From Rotaria sordida (lineage: Eukaryota; Rotifera; Eurotatoria; Philodinida; Philodinidae), in assembly GCA_905250125.1 (NCBI GenBank), contig CAJNOL010000006.1:186001-250000 (forward strand): DNA of 64,000 nucleotides, given 5' to 3'. The notes under the pieces are model-generated. The model made no database searches. It worked only from the letters and a program-made list of their open reading frames with translations, and had not been told where the DNA came from. Both the position numbers and the translations under genes were made by a program. Positions within the stretch are counted from its first letter, which is position 1. Every line of letters starts with the position of its first letter. Below are positions 24,767-36,774 of the stretch, one piece after another.

Positions 24767-27201
24767 TGGCTCAGCCAATAGGCTTACACCTTTGGTTGAG
24801 GATGATTTGATAGTATATAAGTTTAAAAAATCTCAAGACGTCATTTATAATATGAAATTGGTGTTGGAAGATTACCTTTCTTTCATTGTTAATACATCTG
24901 AATGGATAGTAGTAAAAGAAAAAGGCTAGCCCAATTGTTTTTAAATATTTCATTCAATAATATTTAAAAAAAAATTCGTCAGGTTTCTTATGTCATCCAA
25001 TTCTTTTAATCACTAATAAATCAGAACAATGTAGTCTTCATATTCAAGTAAAAAGAACGGATGGTATCGATAGATCAAATTACCATTAAAAAGAGAATGG
25101 CTGTTAACAAGGACATATCGAGTCCTATATATACAAATCTTATAGCCATATCTCTGAATATACTTGTCAAAAGCCATTTTTCGAAGTTTTTTTTTATTAT
25201 CTACGATGAACATCTCGCACCATAAAACATAGTTTGATTAAAAAAAACCTCATATTTTTCATTTTTAAGGCTTTATTAAAAATAAAATACAGAAAATGTT
25301 TATGAATGTTCCAGAAAATAGACAACGAGCAATCAAAGTTTTGTTTGAATTCATCAATGACTTTCAACTGTAATCATTGCCAGTTTGTTGAATACAATAG
25401 AAATTTGCAAGTTCTTTTCTTCAATAATTTATCATATATTATTTCAAAAAGAGTTTTTCGAAATATCTATATATATCAATGATTAATTTCATTTGTTTCA
25501 ATCATGAATTGAAGATTAGTGTAATAGCATTGATGGATATCAAATTTTTCTCACAATTAATAACAGATGATTAGAGTATGTCAATAGTAGGCTTAATATC
25601 AGTGAATAGTCTTCTTATTTGTTGATATTTTTCTTATTGAAACTAAATACATAAATTAATTTAAAACTTTGTCTTGAATTTGAGAGATATGTTTTGTTGA
25701 GCAATAATACTTGAAATATTCAAGAAAGCTTTAATATTTTTTTTATTTCATTAAGAAAACTTATACACGTCCAAGATTACTAAAATATTTTATAAATCAA
25801 ATTAACACAAGCATTTATTGAAATTGAGATTTGTATAAAGGATTATGGTAAGAAGATCTCAATCAAGGAATACTCTTGTATTGAAGATAGTGTTAAAAAA
25901 TAATCTGCTTTAGTCGTTGTGAAACTAAGAGCATTAATTGACAAAGTTTAGTCATTCTTTTGTTTTGCTAGAAATAACATTAGTTAATTGAAATGTTATG
26001 TTAGCTTGTTTGATTGATTTATATACAGTTGCGTTCTTCTTTGTTTTGGTTCATTTGAATAGCATACAGTAGTTTGTTTATTGGATTTAGTTGCTGCACT
26101 TACCTCTTTAGACGTAGATTTGATATTGGTACTGATCTTATTGTGTACAATCACGCTTCGAATCCGATGATATTTAGCTTGTAGCAAAATAAGTTTTTTT
26201 TTTACCTATTAAACAGCGTGATTTATATGTATTTACATTCATATTACTAACAAAAATCTTGAAGAATTTATTGACTTAAAAAACCTTCAGTCTACATATC
26301 TATAAAGAGCAAATAAAAACCATAATTTCAAATACACACATTAAAATATCCAATTTTTTCCTGATTGATCAAAGTACAAGTTAAATTAAATTGTTCATCG
26401 TAGCCTTTTGCGTTCTGAATCCGATTTGCATATATTACTGTTTAACTAAACTACTAATAGAATGATTTAACTAAAAAATTATAAGTATGTTTTCAAATAC
26501 AATAGATTTGTTTCATAAATTTATATTTTATCATTTGAAATGAATTCAAACAAAAGACTCATTTTTGAAAAATCATTGAAATTTTATAATTTATTCAAAG
26601 TAAAAAATCCTATCAATTTTCATTTTATTCGTCAAACAAAAACTTTTAGCGTTCAATTGGTATGTATAAATATATTCTCTAGATAATTCATATAGAACTT
26701 ATAGAATGATATCATCATACACTTGTATTTTCTTTCTTCATCGACCAACTAACTATTCACAAGACAATATACAGATTAACACACGTGTGTTTGGTCACTA
26801 ATATTTTTCGTTCTTCTAGTCCACCATCCATCGATTCTTTATGAACCCGTTATTTGTTTTATTTATATTAGAAGTGTGTGCACATTTTGTTATCTATTAT
26901 TCATTTAGGTAGAACATTATCGTCGGACGGAATAAAATAACGAAAAAAAAAAAAGGAGAAATTTATAGAGAAAACACAATCGATTTTATAATATAATCTA
27001 TCATAATACAACAGCGCGGTGTGACTATCAGACGTGCTTGCCTCTGTCTGTTTTGTCTGCCTGCCTGCCTGCCTGCCTGCTCGTCTGATTTCTTAAACGT
27101 TGTCGTCTATATATAACTCAAAGTAAAGAATTTATTTTTATATTAAAATAAAAAAAAAACAAAATAGAATTTCTTTTTCTTTATTAATTAGTATATCAAT
27201 C

Positions 27202-29500
27202 ATGTATTCAATGCCAAGTAATTATTGTCCAAGTCCAATTCGATTAATGCCAGCATGTCCACTTGTTCCAACAAGTCCAATGACTGGTGTTCAAACATTT
27301 TATATAACAATGCCATCTGATGCTGCTGCAGCCATGTTTTTTGATCCAAATTTAGCTGCTGTTCAACAACAACATCAAACAATAATGATGCAACATGCTG
27401 CACATCAAACATCAATGTCACCATTTCGTCATCTACAACAACATCAAATGCTTGTTAGTAATAATAATACAGATTCATCAATTCAACATCATCCATTTCA
27501 AACAACACCATCAGCATTTTTCATGGCTGCAACAGCACCACCAGCATCACCTGGTGGAGCATTTTTTCAACAACAACTTGCTTCACCTTTACCATTTTAT
27601 ATGCGTCCAAATGGACAAACAATAAATCAAACACAAATGATGCCTGGTAAAATGACAACATCATCAACAACATTACCTGTATCTGCTCCATCACCATTAA
27701 CAGTTATAACAACAAGTACAACAACAACATCAAATGCTAGTTCACCACCACCATCATCAGCAACAAATGCAACAACAGGAACAAATTCAAGTGGTAATGA
27801 ATTTGGAATTAATTCAGATAATTCAAATACAAAACGACTTTCACCTATTCCATGTGCTCTACTTGAAGATGAAACTATTATTAAACAATCACGATCAGTT
27901 ACTAGTAAAGCTATTGCTACATTAACCGGTAAACTTACTGATCTTCTTCGTGCATGTAAGTATTTTCAATCATAGATGTTCATTTCGGCTTGAAATCTAC
28001 TACGGTCCTAGAAGAGACAAGACTACTGCAACACGGCTAAAACTTAGACCTAACGCACCACTATCACGGTGATTTTCGAAAATCTCTTTCGCTCCTATGG
28101 TAAATTAGTACTGTCAGATTGAATTCATTAGATTCACAAAGATGATGACCATTGAACTTGTAGACACTGAAAAATTCATGCAATTTTATAATGTCCTTTA
28201 AAAAGAAACTGCTACTATCGCCGCCTTGGGCATCTCTGTTGCTAAACTGTCGGCTTGTTTTTGTATGAATAAGAGTAATTTGTTTTTTTGTTTTTGTTTA
28301 GGTACATGGTCATTGCCAATACAAGAAGAATTAATGGAATTAGTTTCAGTTGATGATGTTCCTCATGATATTCTTATAAATGCAACAAATTATTTAACTG
28401 ATATTGCAATATTTCTTGGTTTACGTTTAATTAAATTAATGTTACCAGTTGAAGCTGTAGCTGATGAATTATGGAATGTTTTATGGAAAAATCGTGTTTG
28501 TTATTTAGGAGCAGGTTTGATTGTTTTCTATTTTTTTTCGTTTCGTCTGATTTTTAATAATAATAAAAAAATTTCTATTATTTTTTTTTAGATATTCATC
28601 AAACATTAATTGTACATACATTTGAATGTTTTTCAATAAAACCAGCATATGGTTATGGTGAATTACTTGATGTACTAATTGATCGTTTAGGTGATCCATC
28701 ATTTGATCGTAAATTAATGAATCGTATTGTACGATTATTTCTTAAAGCATCTTGTTTAAAAAAATTTCGTGAAACATCTGAAGATGTACTTGTTTCATTA
28801 AGTGAAAATATAACAAATATACATGAATTTGAAATGCGACATAATACAACTATTGTTCGATTATTACTTATAGAAGGTTTGGTTTATTTTTAAGCAAAAA
28901 AAAAAAAGAAAATTTAATTTTTATTTAAAATAGGATTTCATTTTGAAGCTGAAGAATATTCTGAATTAATTGTTGGCAATGATTCACTTGCTGATTATAT
29001 AAGAAATTTTACAGAAATTTGGTATTCAAATTATAGTATAACAATGTGTATGGATGATTTAATGGTAGCTCGTGAACGTGCACATGATCCATTTAAACTT
29101 GCACGATTTTGTGATGAAATGGAAGCATTTAGATTATATACAGGTTAATTATGAACAAAAAATAAATAAATAAAGTAGAATTTTATTTCTATAGAAGTCG
29201 AAGCTATGACACCAATATCAATTCTTAATTCACTTCAAACAGTTGTTAATATGTTAAGGTAAATTTTATTTGAGAATTTCTTCTTTTTTTTTTAAAGTTA
29301 ATTTGATTTTAAAATATTTTAGTATTGTTCATAATGAACATGAATGGCATAATCGACCATCGACTCATAATCCACGATTAACTGTTCGTGCTAAACGTAC
29401 AATAAAAAAACCTTATGGACATGGAAATTTATTATTACCACAATATCATCATAATCGACAACATAATGATTTTGAAGGAGATTTCTATGGCGAGTATTAA
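27202..29500 (+). CDS. Conserved-looking helical protein of unknown function with a low-complexity N-terminus, 567 aa
   Basis: I do not recognise this family. Six exons (27202-27955, 28302-28514, 28592-28876, 28934-29143, 29195-29258 and 29323-29500) join in frame. Residues 1-230 are rich in Gln, His, Ser, Thr and Pro and look disordered. From about residue 235 (KAIATLTGKLTDLLRAC) to about 508 the protein is a series of amphipathic helices with an ordered hydrophobic pattern: WSLPIQEELMELV, LLDVLIDRLGDPSFD, LMNRIVRLFLKASCL, EIWYSNYSITMCMDDLMV. That recalls a helical-repeat scaffold of the ARM or MIF4G kind, but I cannot match a profile by eye. The C-terminus is basic and His-rich (RLTVRAKRTIKKPYGHG), which might bind nucleic acid. 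A Q/N/S-rich N-terminus with a helical scaffold and a basic tail is common in mRNA regulators; this is inference. The 5' flank carries a CTGC microsatellite. Confidence 0.78.
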
Positions 29501-32500
29501 CAAAAAAAAAAATTTGTTTTTTTTTCTTTTTTTTCTTCTTCTGAAAATTATTTATTTATTTATTTATTTATTTTGTATATGAAGAAATGAGAATAGTTGT
29601 GCTAAAATGGCAGACAGGAGATAAATCAGTCAGATGAAATTGTTCTTTCCCTTATAAAAAATTTGCTTTCTTTTTTTTTTGTATCAATCTATATGTGTAA
29701 TAGTGTATTATTTCTTTTCTTTCTTTTTTTCTTTGTTCATCGCGCATTCGAATGTTTAAAAGTAGAGTAATTTTGAAAGAATATGATTGAGATTAGAATA
29801 TATAGTTCAGTTAGCTGTTGTTGTTTTTGAAAAAAAAAATATTTTCGTTTGTATTAATTGATAAATGTATTATGTACGTCAATGGATGTATACATCTGTC
29901 TTTATTTTTTTGTTCTTCATGATGATAGAATTTTTTTTTTCTTGTTGAACTATATGATTATGACTAGTGAATTTTTTTCTTTTTTTCTTTGGATCAATAA
30001 AAATGTACTCTACTTCTTGATTTATATATAAATGAATGAAATTTATGACAAAAAGAAAAAAAAAGAATTTTTGAAGTATTGTGAAAATATTATCACATTT
30101 GATGGATTAAGTTCTGTAATGTTTGATTCAATAGGATTTATAATATCGTGTAAAATAGATTTCGAATAGAAACTAAGAAAATAATTCATTTTAATATGTG
30201 AATTTTGAATTGATATACTTTGTCGATTGAGATTAATTACAAAAAGTTTTATTTAATTCTTATTGAATATTAGAAGCAAATTAAAATGAAATAGATTGAT
30301 ATTGATAATATTTAAAAAATAGTTTTTTTTCTCATCCAATAAAGCTTTTAACTCGTTCGATTTCTATTACTTTGCAACAAAAAGATAGTATTGATAGATA
30401 AATCTTTAATACTGATTTTTTATTTATATTTTCAATAACCTAATTATCCTGATAGAGGTTAAATTAATGCGAATATCTTAATAACGAGTAATCGAAAATC
30501 ATTTTACAACCTCTTTAGTAGAGATCGTCGGGTTGGTTCGGGTCTCAAAATTTTTCTAAGATTTCTTGTTTAGGAGTTATGAACCGATCTTTTAGAGGTA
30601 CAAAAATTAAGGGTACCGCCTGTTTTGAATCATTTCTGATTCTCTACGAGAGTATAATCTATCGAGTATAAATTTCGAAGTATTCTTCAGAAACCATCGA
30701 TTCTACTTACGATCTCGATCTTATTTTGTTCGATCGAACTGAAATGTTTTCTGAAAGAACTTGAGACAAAGCCTCAAATTTATTTTTAAACTTTTTGAAA
30801 AATATCGATCCCTCGATTTTCTATTGAAAAAAAAATATAGGAAGCACCAGCTGGAAAAACAATTTTTGATTTGGTGCTTCCTATATTTTTTTTTAATCGA
30901 AAATCGAGAGATTAGTATTTTTCAAAAAACTAAAAAACACATCTGACACCTTATCTCAGATACATCCAGAAAAAATTTCAACTCGATCTGACAAACTAAA
31001 GCCTCGATCGTAAGCAGGTTCGGTAGTTTTTAACGTAATCTTGAAAAACCACTGAAGACATACTTTTTAAATTTTTTCCTCGAACATGGATCCCATCATT
31101 TGCGATAATCTAGCTGTAATAAAAATTTAAGACCAACAGGTTCTCTAATAAATAACATAAGAATCAAAAGCTTCAAAACAATCATTTAGAAATGGCTGAG
31201 TTCACTTTACAAGTCTATTTTTCATAGAAATTACTCACTGATGACAAATGACTTACAGAAAACTAATCATTACTATAATATTTTATAAAGAAATGTTCGG
31301 TCATTCATTGGCTGCCTTTGAAATCATTTGCACTTCTACTTTGGACTATTTTTGGTGCATTGAGATTTGTCCAAAATTAATTTACGAACTTCTAAAAAGA
31401 TCATCTCCAAATTCCTAAAAAGTTTTGAACACATATTCTGGAAGAATAAAAAATTCTGATTCTAACCTAATATTTGACTGAAAACTGAACAAACATTTTG
31501 TCAAATTATTTCTCGGCCATGTATTACTTTTCTTTTTTGCTCTATTTCATGAGCAACACACTAGCCGCCCTACAATGTGTAGTGTTTACTTTCTCTAACA
31601 AAAAACTTTAGAGAAACAATAGGGACTTATAACTTCCGAAAATTTCCACGTGTCCTATGTATATTAAAGTAAAACTTTTTTAATCTAACGTATACATATT
31701 CAACATCTGGAGGGTAAGAGTTGAATAGTTTGTAAAATGTCAGACAAATTTTTATATGACTATCAAGACATGAGCACACTGATCGATCAGTGGACGTAGA
31801 GTGATAGAAAAAAACACATACACTAATACGAAGAGTGTTCAATATATTATCTTGATGAGTTAATACCGAAGCTTTTCTAGATATCATATGCCTTTAATAA
31901 AAATTTAGTTCCAGAAAAAAACAATGACTAGCTTTCGCTATCGAATTGTTCACTGAAGGAGAGAGACGGATGAACGACTAAGGAAAAACAATTTCAAAGC
32001 TTATTGCTCCTTCTAAAAAAAACTGTATCTGCATTGTTTATAATCTATGAGTGTTGAATGTCTCATTAAAATCAACCGAAAAAATTTTTTCTTCACAGTT
32101 CTAACAACAAAAAGAAAGGGTTAAATATGAATAAATGCACTTTTACACACACACAAAAGTTTTACTAATAATATCGACGTATAAAACATCCACACGATTA
32201 TTCATCGTTGCATCTATTGATTGTATAAAAGATATGGCACAAATGTATATTCTTGCAAATAAAAAAAAAAAAAAACCTACATTTAGCTTTTATTCATCGT
32301 ATACTCATCATTTATAAATAAATGACTTTTTGATTGGACTAAATGCGTTCGACAAAATAATATATTCAACCTATCGCTATCGAGAGCGATTGCAAAGAAG
32401 AAAAAAAAACGAAAGAAAGCAAAAAAGAAAGAAAGCAACAACTCGTTATTGCCAATATATTGAAAGTCATTTATATAGGCTCCCAAACGACCATTATCTC

Positions 32501-32717
32501 AAGTTGATTGCACCATTACCGATACAAAGAATCTCATCAACTATTCAATTGACTAACTTTCAATCATCTCATCTGGTCTATCTAATTCCTTCTCAATTAA
32601 CGTATTCTTTTTCTTATATGTGCTCCCATTAAATTCACAAAACGATGTTCGTCAAGACCGATTATCGCCGCTATTAACGTCGTTAAAGTCCCGCGTGTGT
32701 ACTCAATTATCGGACAA
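29501..32717. other. Intergenic, 3.2 kb, upstream of the Hox gene
   Basis: It begins with the 3' UTR of the preceding gene and contains a hairpin repeat at 30790-30935. Short open frames near 31627-31887 and 32135-32632 lack supporting splice signals. The last 400 bp before the Hox start are the likely 5' UTR and promoter, but I see no certain TATA box or start site. Confidence 0.5.
30790..30935. repeat. Long hairpin (foldback), about 146 bp
   Basis: Two arms of about 55-65 bp are near-perfect inverse copies (left part AATATAGGAAGCACCA, right part TGGTGCTTCCTATATT, continuing outward through CTCGATTTTCTATTGAAAA and its mirror). The loop is about 20 bp. Clear target duplications are not visible, so the element type is open. 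RNA from either strand would form a stable stem. Confidence 0.75.
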
Positions 32718-34647
32718 ATGGCTACCTTCTCTAGCACTTCTGCTGCTATTGCTGCTGCTTCTAATGTATTGTCAACACCGTCATCATTAGGCTATCATCA
32801 TTTATTTTCAACATCAAATAGCAGCAATAATAATAATAATCATAATAATAATAGTAGTAACAGTACATCATCTGATGAAAATACAACACAAATAACAGCG
32901 ATTAATAATGTTAATATTAATAATTCATTTGATACAAATACATCATATTTAAATAATACTGATTTTCCATTATGTTTATCATCAAATCAACAAACAAATC
33001 CATTTGATGTTGTTGTTTCATCATCAACATCACCTTCTTCACATTTTAATCATGATCCACTTGTACGACATTTTTTAAATTCTAGACAATATGATTCCAA
33101 TCTTACAGGAAATTATTATACAAATATGTCAACAGGATCATTTGTTAATGCTTTTGATTATCCATATACAAATATTACACCAACAACAATAACAACAGGT
33201 CTTGCTTCGGATACAGTTGTATCAAATCATGGTTTTCCATCAACATTAACATCAAATAATTTACAACAACATCATCCTCATTCTCATTCATTTATGAATT
33301 CTTATATGTCATATACACATCCTCAACAACAAATATTAAAACCATCAGATACATTTTCACTTTCAATTGAACACCAACAACATCACCATCAACAACAACA
33401 TCATCATCAAGGAAATCAACAACAAAATATTTATCCATGGATGAGACGTATTCATAATAGCTGTGGTAAGTTTTTGTGTTTTATCTTAATTTCAGACTGA
33501 AACAAGAAGAGATATGAAATTCTATTCGTTTCTTTCGTCTTCTGTTTCTTTTCTTTTTTTTTTTGTTTATATATTCTAACATCGACATTTTTACCATATA
33601 CACACAATCTTTTTTATGGGCTATTTATGTCGTTCTCTTGCGCGTGAGAGGAGATTTATGGGCTCGTTCTGGTCGGGACGAATGAATAAATGAGTTTGTA
33701 TATACATAGATATGACGTTTGCCTTGCAATCTGATTGGGACAAAAGATACGAGAAAAGGAAACACACGCATACAAGATGATGCCGACTCATTGTCAAAGA
33801 CTCAACAGATGGTTCTAATGGTCATGTAATCGATGAGACTATATAGAACAATAGTAAAAAGAAGAAAAAAAGAAAAGGCATCAAACATGTCGGTGTATAT
33901 ACATATATATATATTCAGGAAGTCCTATGTTGAGAAAAAACTATGCAATGTCAAGTGCGTGCGAGATTAATGTCTTTTCTTTTTTGCTCGAATTTCATTT
34001 TGTGTGTTTTTATCTGATGATATGCAAACGAAAAGCAAAAAAAAAATAATGATCTATGAATTTTTATCATGCGATTTTAGATCCACATATTGGTGAAACG
34101 AAACGAACGCGTACATCATATTCAAGATATCAAACACTTGAATTAGAAAAAGAATTTCATTTTAATCGGTTTGAATAACATTTGATGAATAAAAAAAAAA
34201 AGAATTTATATTAATATTTTTTTCTTTTTTGAATATTTCAATGTAGATATTTATCACGAAGAAGACGAATTGAAATTGCACATAGTCTTGCATTGACTGA
34301 ACGACAAATTAAAGTAAAAAAAGCAATTTAATCAGAAATTTTCTTTTAAAAAATATATTTTTTTTTAGATTTGGTTCCAAAATCGGTAAAAAAGAGATTC
34401 TTTTTTTTAAAGAAATTTTATTTCCATTTTTTTTTTGTTTTTTTCTAGTCGAATGAAATGGAAAAAAGATAATAAATTACAAAGTTTAAATGACATAAGT
34501 AAAAATGAAGATAAAGCTATATCACTGAATATAAAACGAGAAAAACAAGAAACATCATCATTATCAACAACAAATGTGAATCGTACGATTAATAATGAAC
34601 ATCGTCAATCATCATCATCATCATCAACTCCAAATAGTTTGAATTGA
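32718..34647 (+). CDS. Hox5: Hox5/Scr-like homeodomain transcription factor, 372 aa
   Basis: This is an axial-patterning transcription factor. Five exons (32718-33465, 34081-34168, 34247-34313, 34369-34385 and 34449-34647) join in frame. The start ATG precedes [14 protein letters not shown]. Residues 1-235 are Ser, Asn, Gln and His-rich. The hexapeptide YPWM, which contacts the PBC/Exd cofactor, is at 239-242, only about 13 residues before the homeodomain (256-315). The homeodomain reads [20 protein letters not shown] and then [20 protein letters not shown], and its recognition helix contains QIKIWFQNRRMKWKK with Gln50 and Asn51. The homeodomain sequence, the short linker and the C-flank KDNKLQSLN suggest the Hox5/Scr group, although neighbouring central classes (Hox4, Hox6-8/Antp) are not excluded. 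Three introns cut the homeobox (inside codon 24, between 46 and 47, and inside codon 52), leaving a 17-nt exon coding IWFQN plus two bases of Arg52. No second Hox gene is in the window. Confidence 0.93.
34369..34385 (+). other. 17-nt microexon of the Hox homeobox
   Basis: The exon ATTTGGTTCCAAAATCG lies between a TTTTTTAG acceptor and a GTAAAA donor. It supplies Ile47-Asn51 and the first two bases of Arg52, the DNA-contacting core of the recognition helix. Without it the homeodomain would lose this segment and the frame would shift. Confidence 0.88.
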
Positions 34648-36774
34648 AAATTTATATTTTTCAACTTATATAAGATATTTCTGCCGAGTTTTTTGTTTGT
34701 TTTTTTTCTTTTCTTCTTTGTTCCATTTACTAACATATATAATTATTATCGTTGACAAAATTTAATGTACTCCGATATTTGTTTAATACAAATTCATGAT
34801 TCTTTTTTTTTTTATACTCAAGAGAAAGAGATTGATTACTTTGCATAGCTAGAAGATAGCAGATTGAAAATTTCATATGAAAATTAATTGACAACTACCG
34901 GATTAATATTAAATAAGAATTTGTGGTTTACTCTCACATTACAAAAGACTTCGAGAAAGACAATCACAGACTATGCAACACAATCAGTATGGACTCAATC
35001 TTCATAGAAGCATTGTCTGTTCTTCTCCCGATACTGCAGACTATTTATAATCCAATCATGTAAAACTATGCATACATTACTTGGTTCACTAGATTAAAAA
35101 GAAAACAATTTACAAGAAATCTAGTAGATAATTTCTTTCATTTATTGTATCTTTGATCTCAGTTCATCTATAGTCATAAAATAGTGGCTTGATGATCAGC
35201 TGAATTGAATTTCTGAGTATGTAGTCTATAAAAACGACTTGTTATTATCTATATCTTCCATGTTGAAATTTAACATTAGTGCGAAAGTTTCTGCTGAAAT
35301 CTAGATTATAGGTGATGAATAATAAACCAATGATTGCTGCCTGTTGGAAATATCCTTGAACAATCGTAGAGTCTCACTAATGTTTGAGGCCACCACGGCT
35401 GAGGTGACTATGTTGCTCGGCTGATATTCACTAAGTACTAAGTCCAAATTTCGGTATCACAAGTCATCGAATAATTCTGGACAAGTCACTAACGACTGTT
35501 TGTTTCAGATCTCACCCGTGATGCATGTTAACTATATTGTGATATATACCTGCTCTTGTAGTTAGTTATTATGTATGATTAGCTCAAGCAGTTCAATATA
35601 AGAACTCTGCGCCGGATCCGCCTTCATTCCAGAGCTACAGCTAGTCATAGTTGTAGAGAAGATATCAAGCTACTGAATCTGTCATTAGGTAGTACCTCAT
35701 ACCACAAGGTAGTCGAAATCACAGGAGTATTCTTCCTTCCACTACTGTTTTAGAATGGTGGGAGACAGCTCTGGGCTGTTGGTAGCCACTCAGTCTTGCT
35801 GTGCTTGGCTTAGCTACCTACTAGTAGGACATAAAATCCACCTGGCTAATGAACAAAGACGAAAACAGTGCATCAACATACTTAAAACAATGCTCTTCAG
35901 TGAGAGGAGTGTGAGGTAAGGTTTTCGATAACGTAGGAAGCAAAATAGCATTCGAACATAATGCATACACTTGTGAAAATGCTGAGTCACAATTGTCAGG
36001 TACTTAATGATGGGTATAATCGAAAATAAGTCTGCAGGACTTGGAGATTCTATTCGAACAAATAGCCCTAGCTCTGAAACTCTACGGTAACCAAACAAGA
36101 AGCCCACCAAGAGAATATTGTTTTTAGCAGATTTTTTGTCCTTTGGTCTTCCACCTAATACTGAAAAGTAGGGTATATTTAACAATAATAATAATATATA
36201 ATAAGCTAATGATTTAGACTATTCATAGGTTTGAAATGAACCTTCATGCGTTAATCGACTAGATATAAAGAGACAAAACATTATTTTCTTCGAGCTTATT
36301 GATACAAAAACCTGATATCCAACATAAACGAAATATCCATAACATAAAACACAACTTTAAATGGTTAAATTTTACATACGGCATTGTATCTTTAAATTCA
36401 TTGAAAACTTGATAGAAGTTTAAATTTACCTACTGCAATTCTCTCGCACTAAGAAGATCTATTTTCTTTTCAAAAACTTAAGTATTTCATTCATTTCAGT
36501 CCGTATCAAATAATGCATAGTGTGTTATTTCTATATGCATTTACAATACTTGATGCACATAAATATACATAAAAATAACTTTATAGAAAGAACAACTATA
36601 ATTAAACAAAAAAAACAAAAAATAAAAATAATAACTTTGAAAATTCAAATACAATAGCGCAAGGAAAAACAAGATTAAGATTAAATATTGCTTTTCTTTT
36701 GATAAAAGAGATTCACTATTGACATAGTTGAGAAATAAAAATAAAAATTTGAAATATAAGAATATGGATTAATA
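34648..36774. other. Intergenic, 2.1 kb, between convergent Hox and golgin genes
   Basis: It contains the 3' ends of both genes and one copy of a dispersed repeat at 35389-35740. Open frames around 35814-36185 on the minus strand have no recognisable product and no splice support. I see nothing else. Confidence 0.55.
35389..35740 (+). repeat. Dispersed repeat family B, copy 1, about 350 bp
   Basis: It aligns in the same orientation with 41810-42147. Shared blocks include CTCTTGTAGTTAGT, CCAGAGCT(A/G)CAGCTAGTCATAG and CAGGAGTATTCTTCCTT near the right end. No terminal inverted repeats, coding capacity or clear tRNA-type promoter boxes are seen, so whether it is a SINE, a MITE fragment or something else is unknown. 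Confidence 0.75.

Larger units (their letters stand above)
21445..27201. other. Gene-poor region with nested transposons, 5.8 kb
   Basis: It begins with the Hsp70 3' UTR and ends with the 5' flank of the 27.2-kb gene. The main content is the 1,033-bp hAT-like element at 23734-24766 with a foldback inside it. It interrupts a reading frame that would otherwise run from about 23610 to 24929. A (CTGC)n microsatellite of about 24 bp lies at 27057-27080, just upstream of the next gene. The sections 22.1-23.5 kb and 25.0-26.9 kb show no features I can support. Confidence 0.6.

Noticed and set aside
26150-26170. TTCGAATCC string resembling a tRNA B box
   Set aside because: No matching A box or cloverleaf stems could be found around it; no tRNA gene is supported in the window.
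32697-32717. Upstream GTG start for the Hox protein
   Set aside because: The first ATG in frame is 32718; nothing supports a GTG start.
35814-36185. Minus-strand open frame of 123 codons between the Hox and golgin genes
   Set aside because: No recognisable domain, no splice context, and it adjoins repeat sequence.
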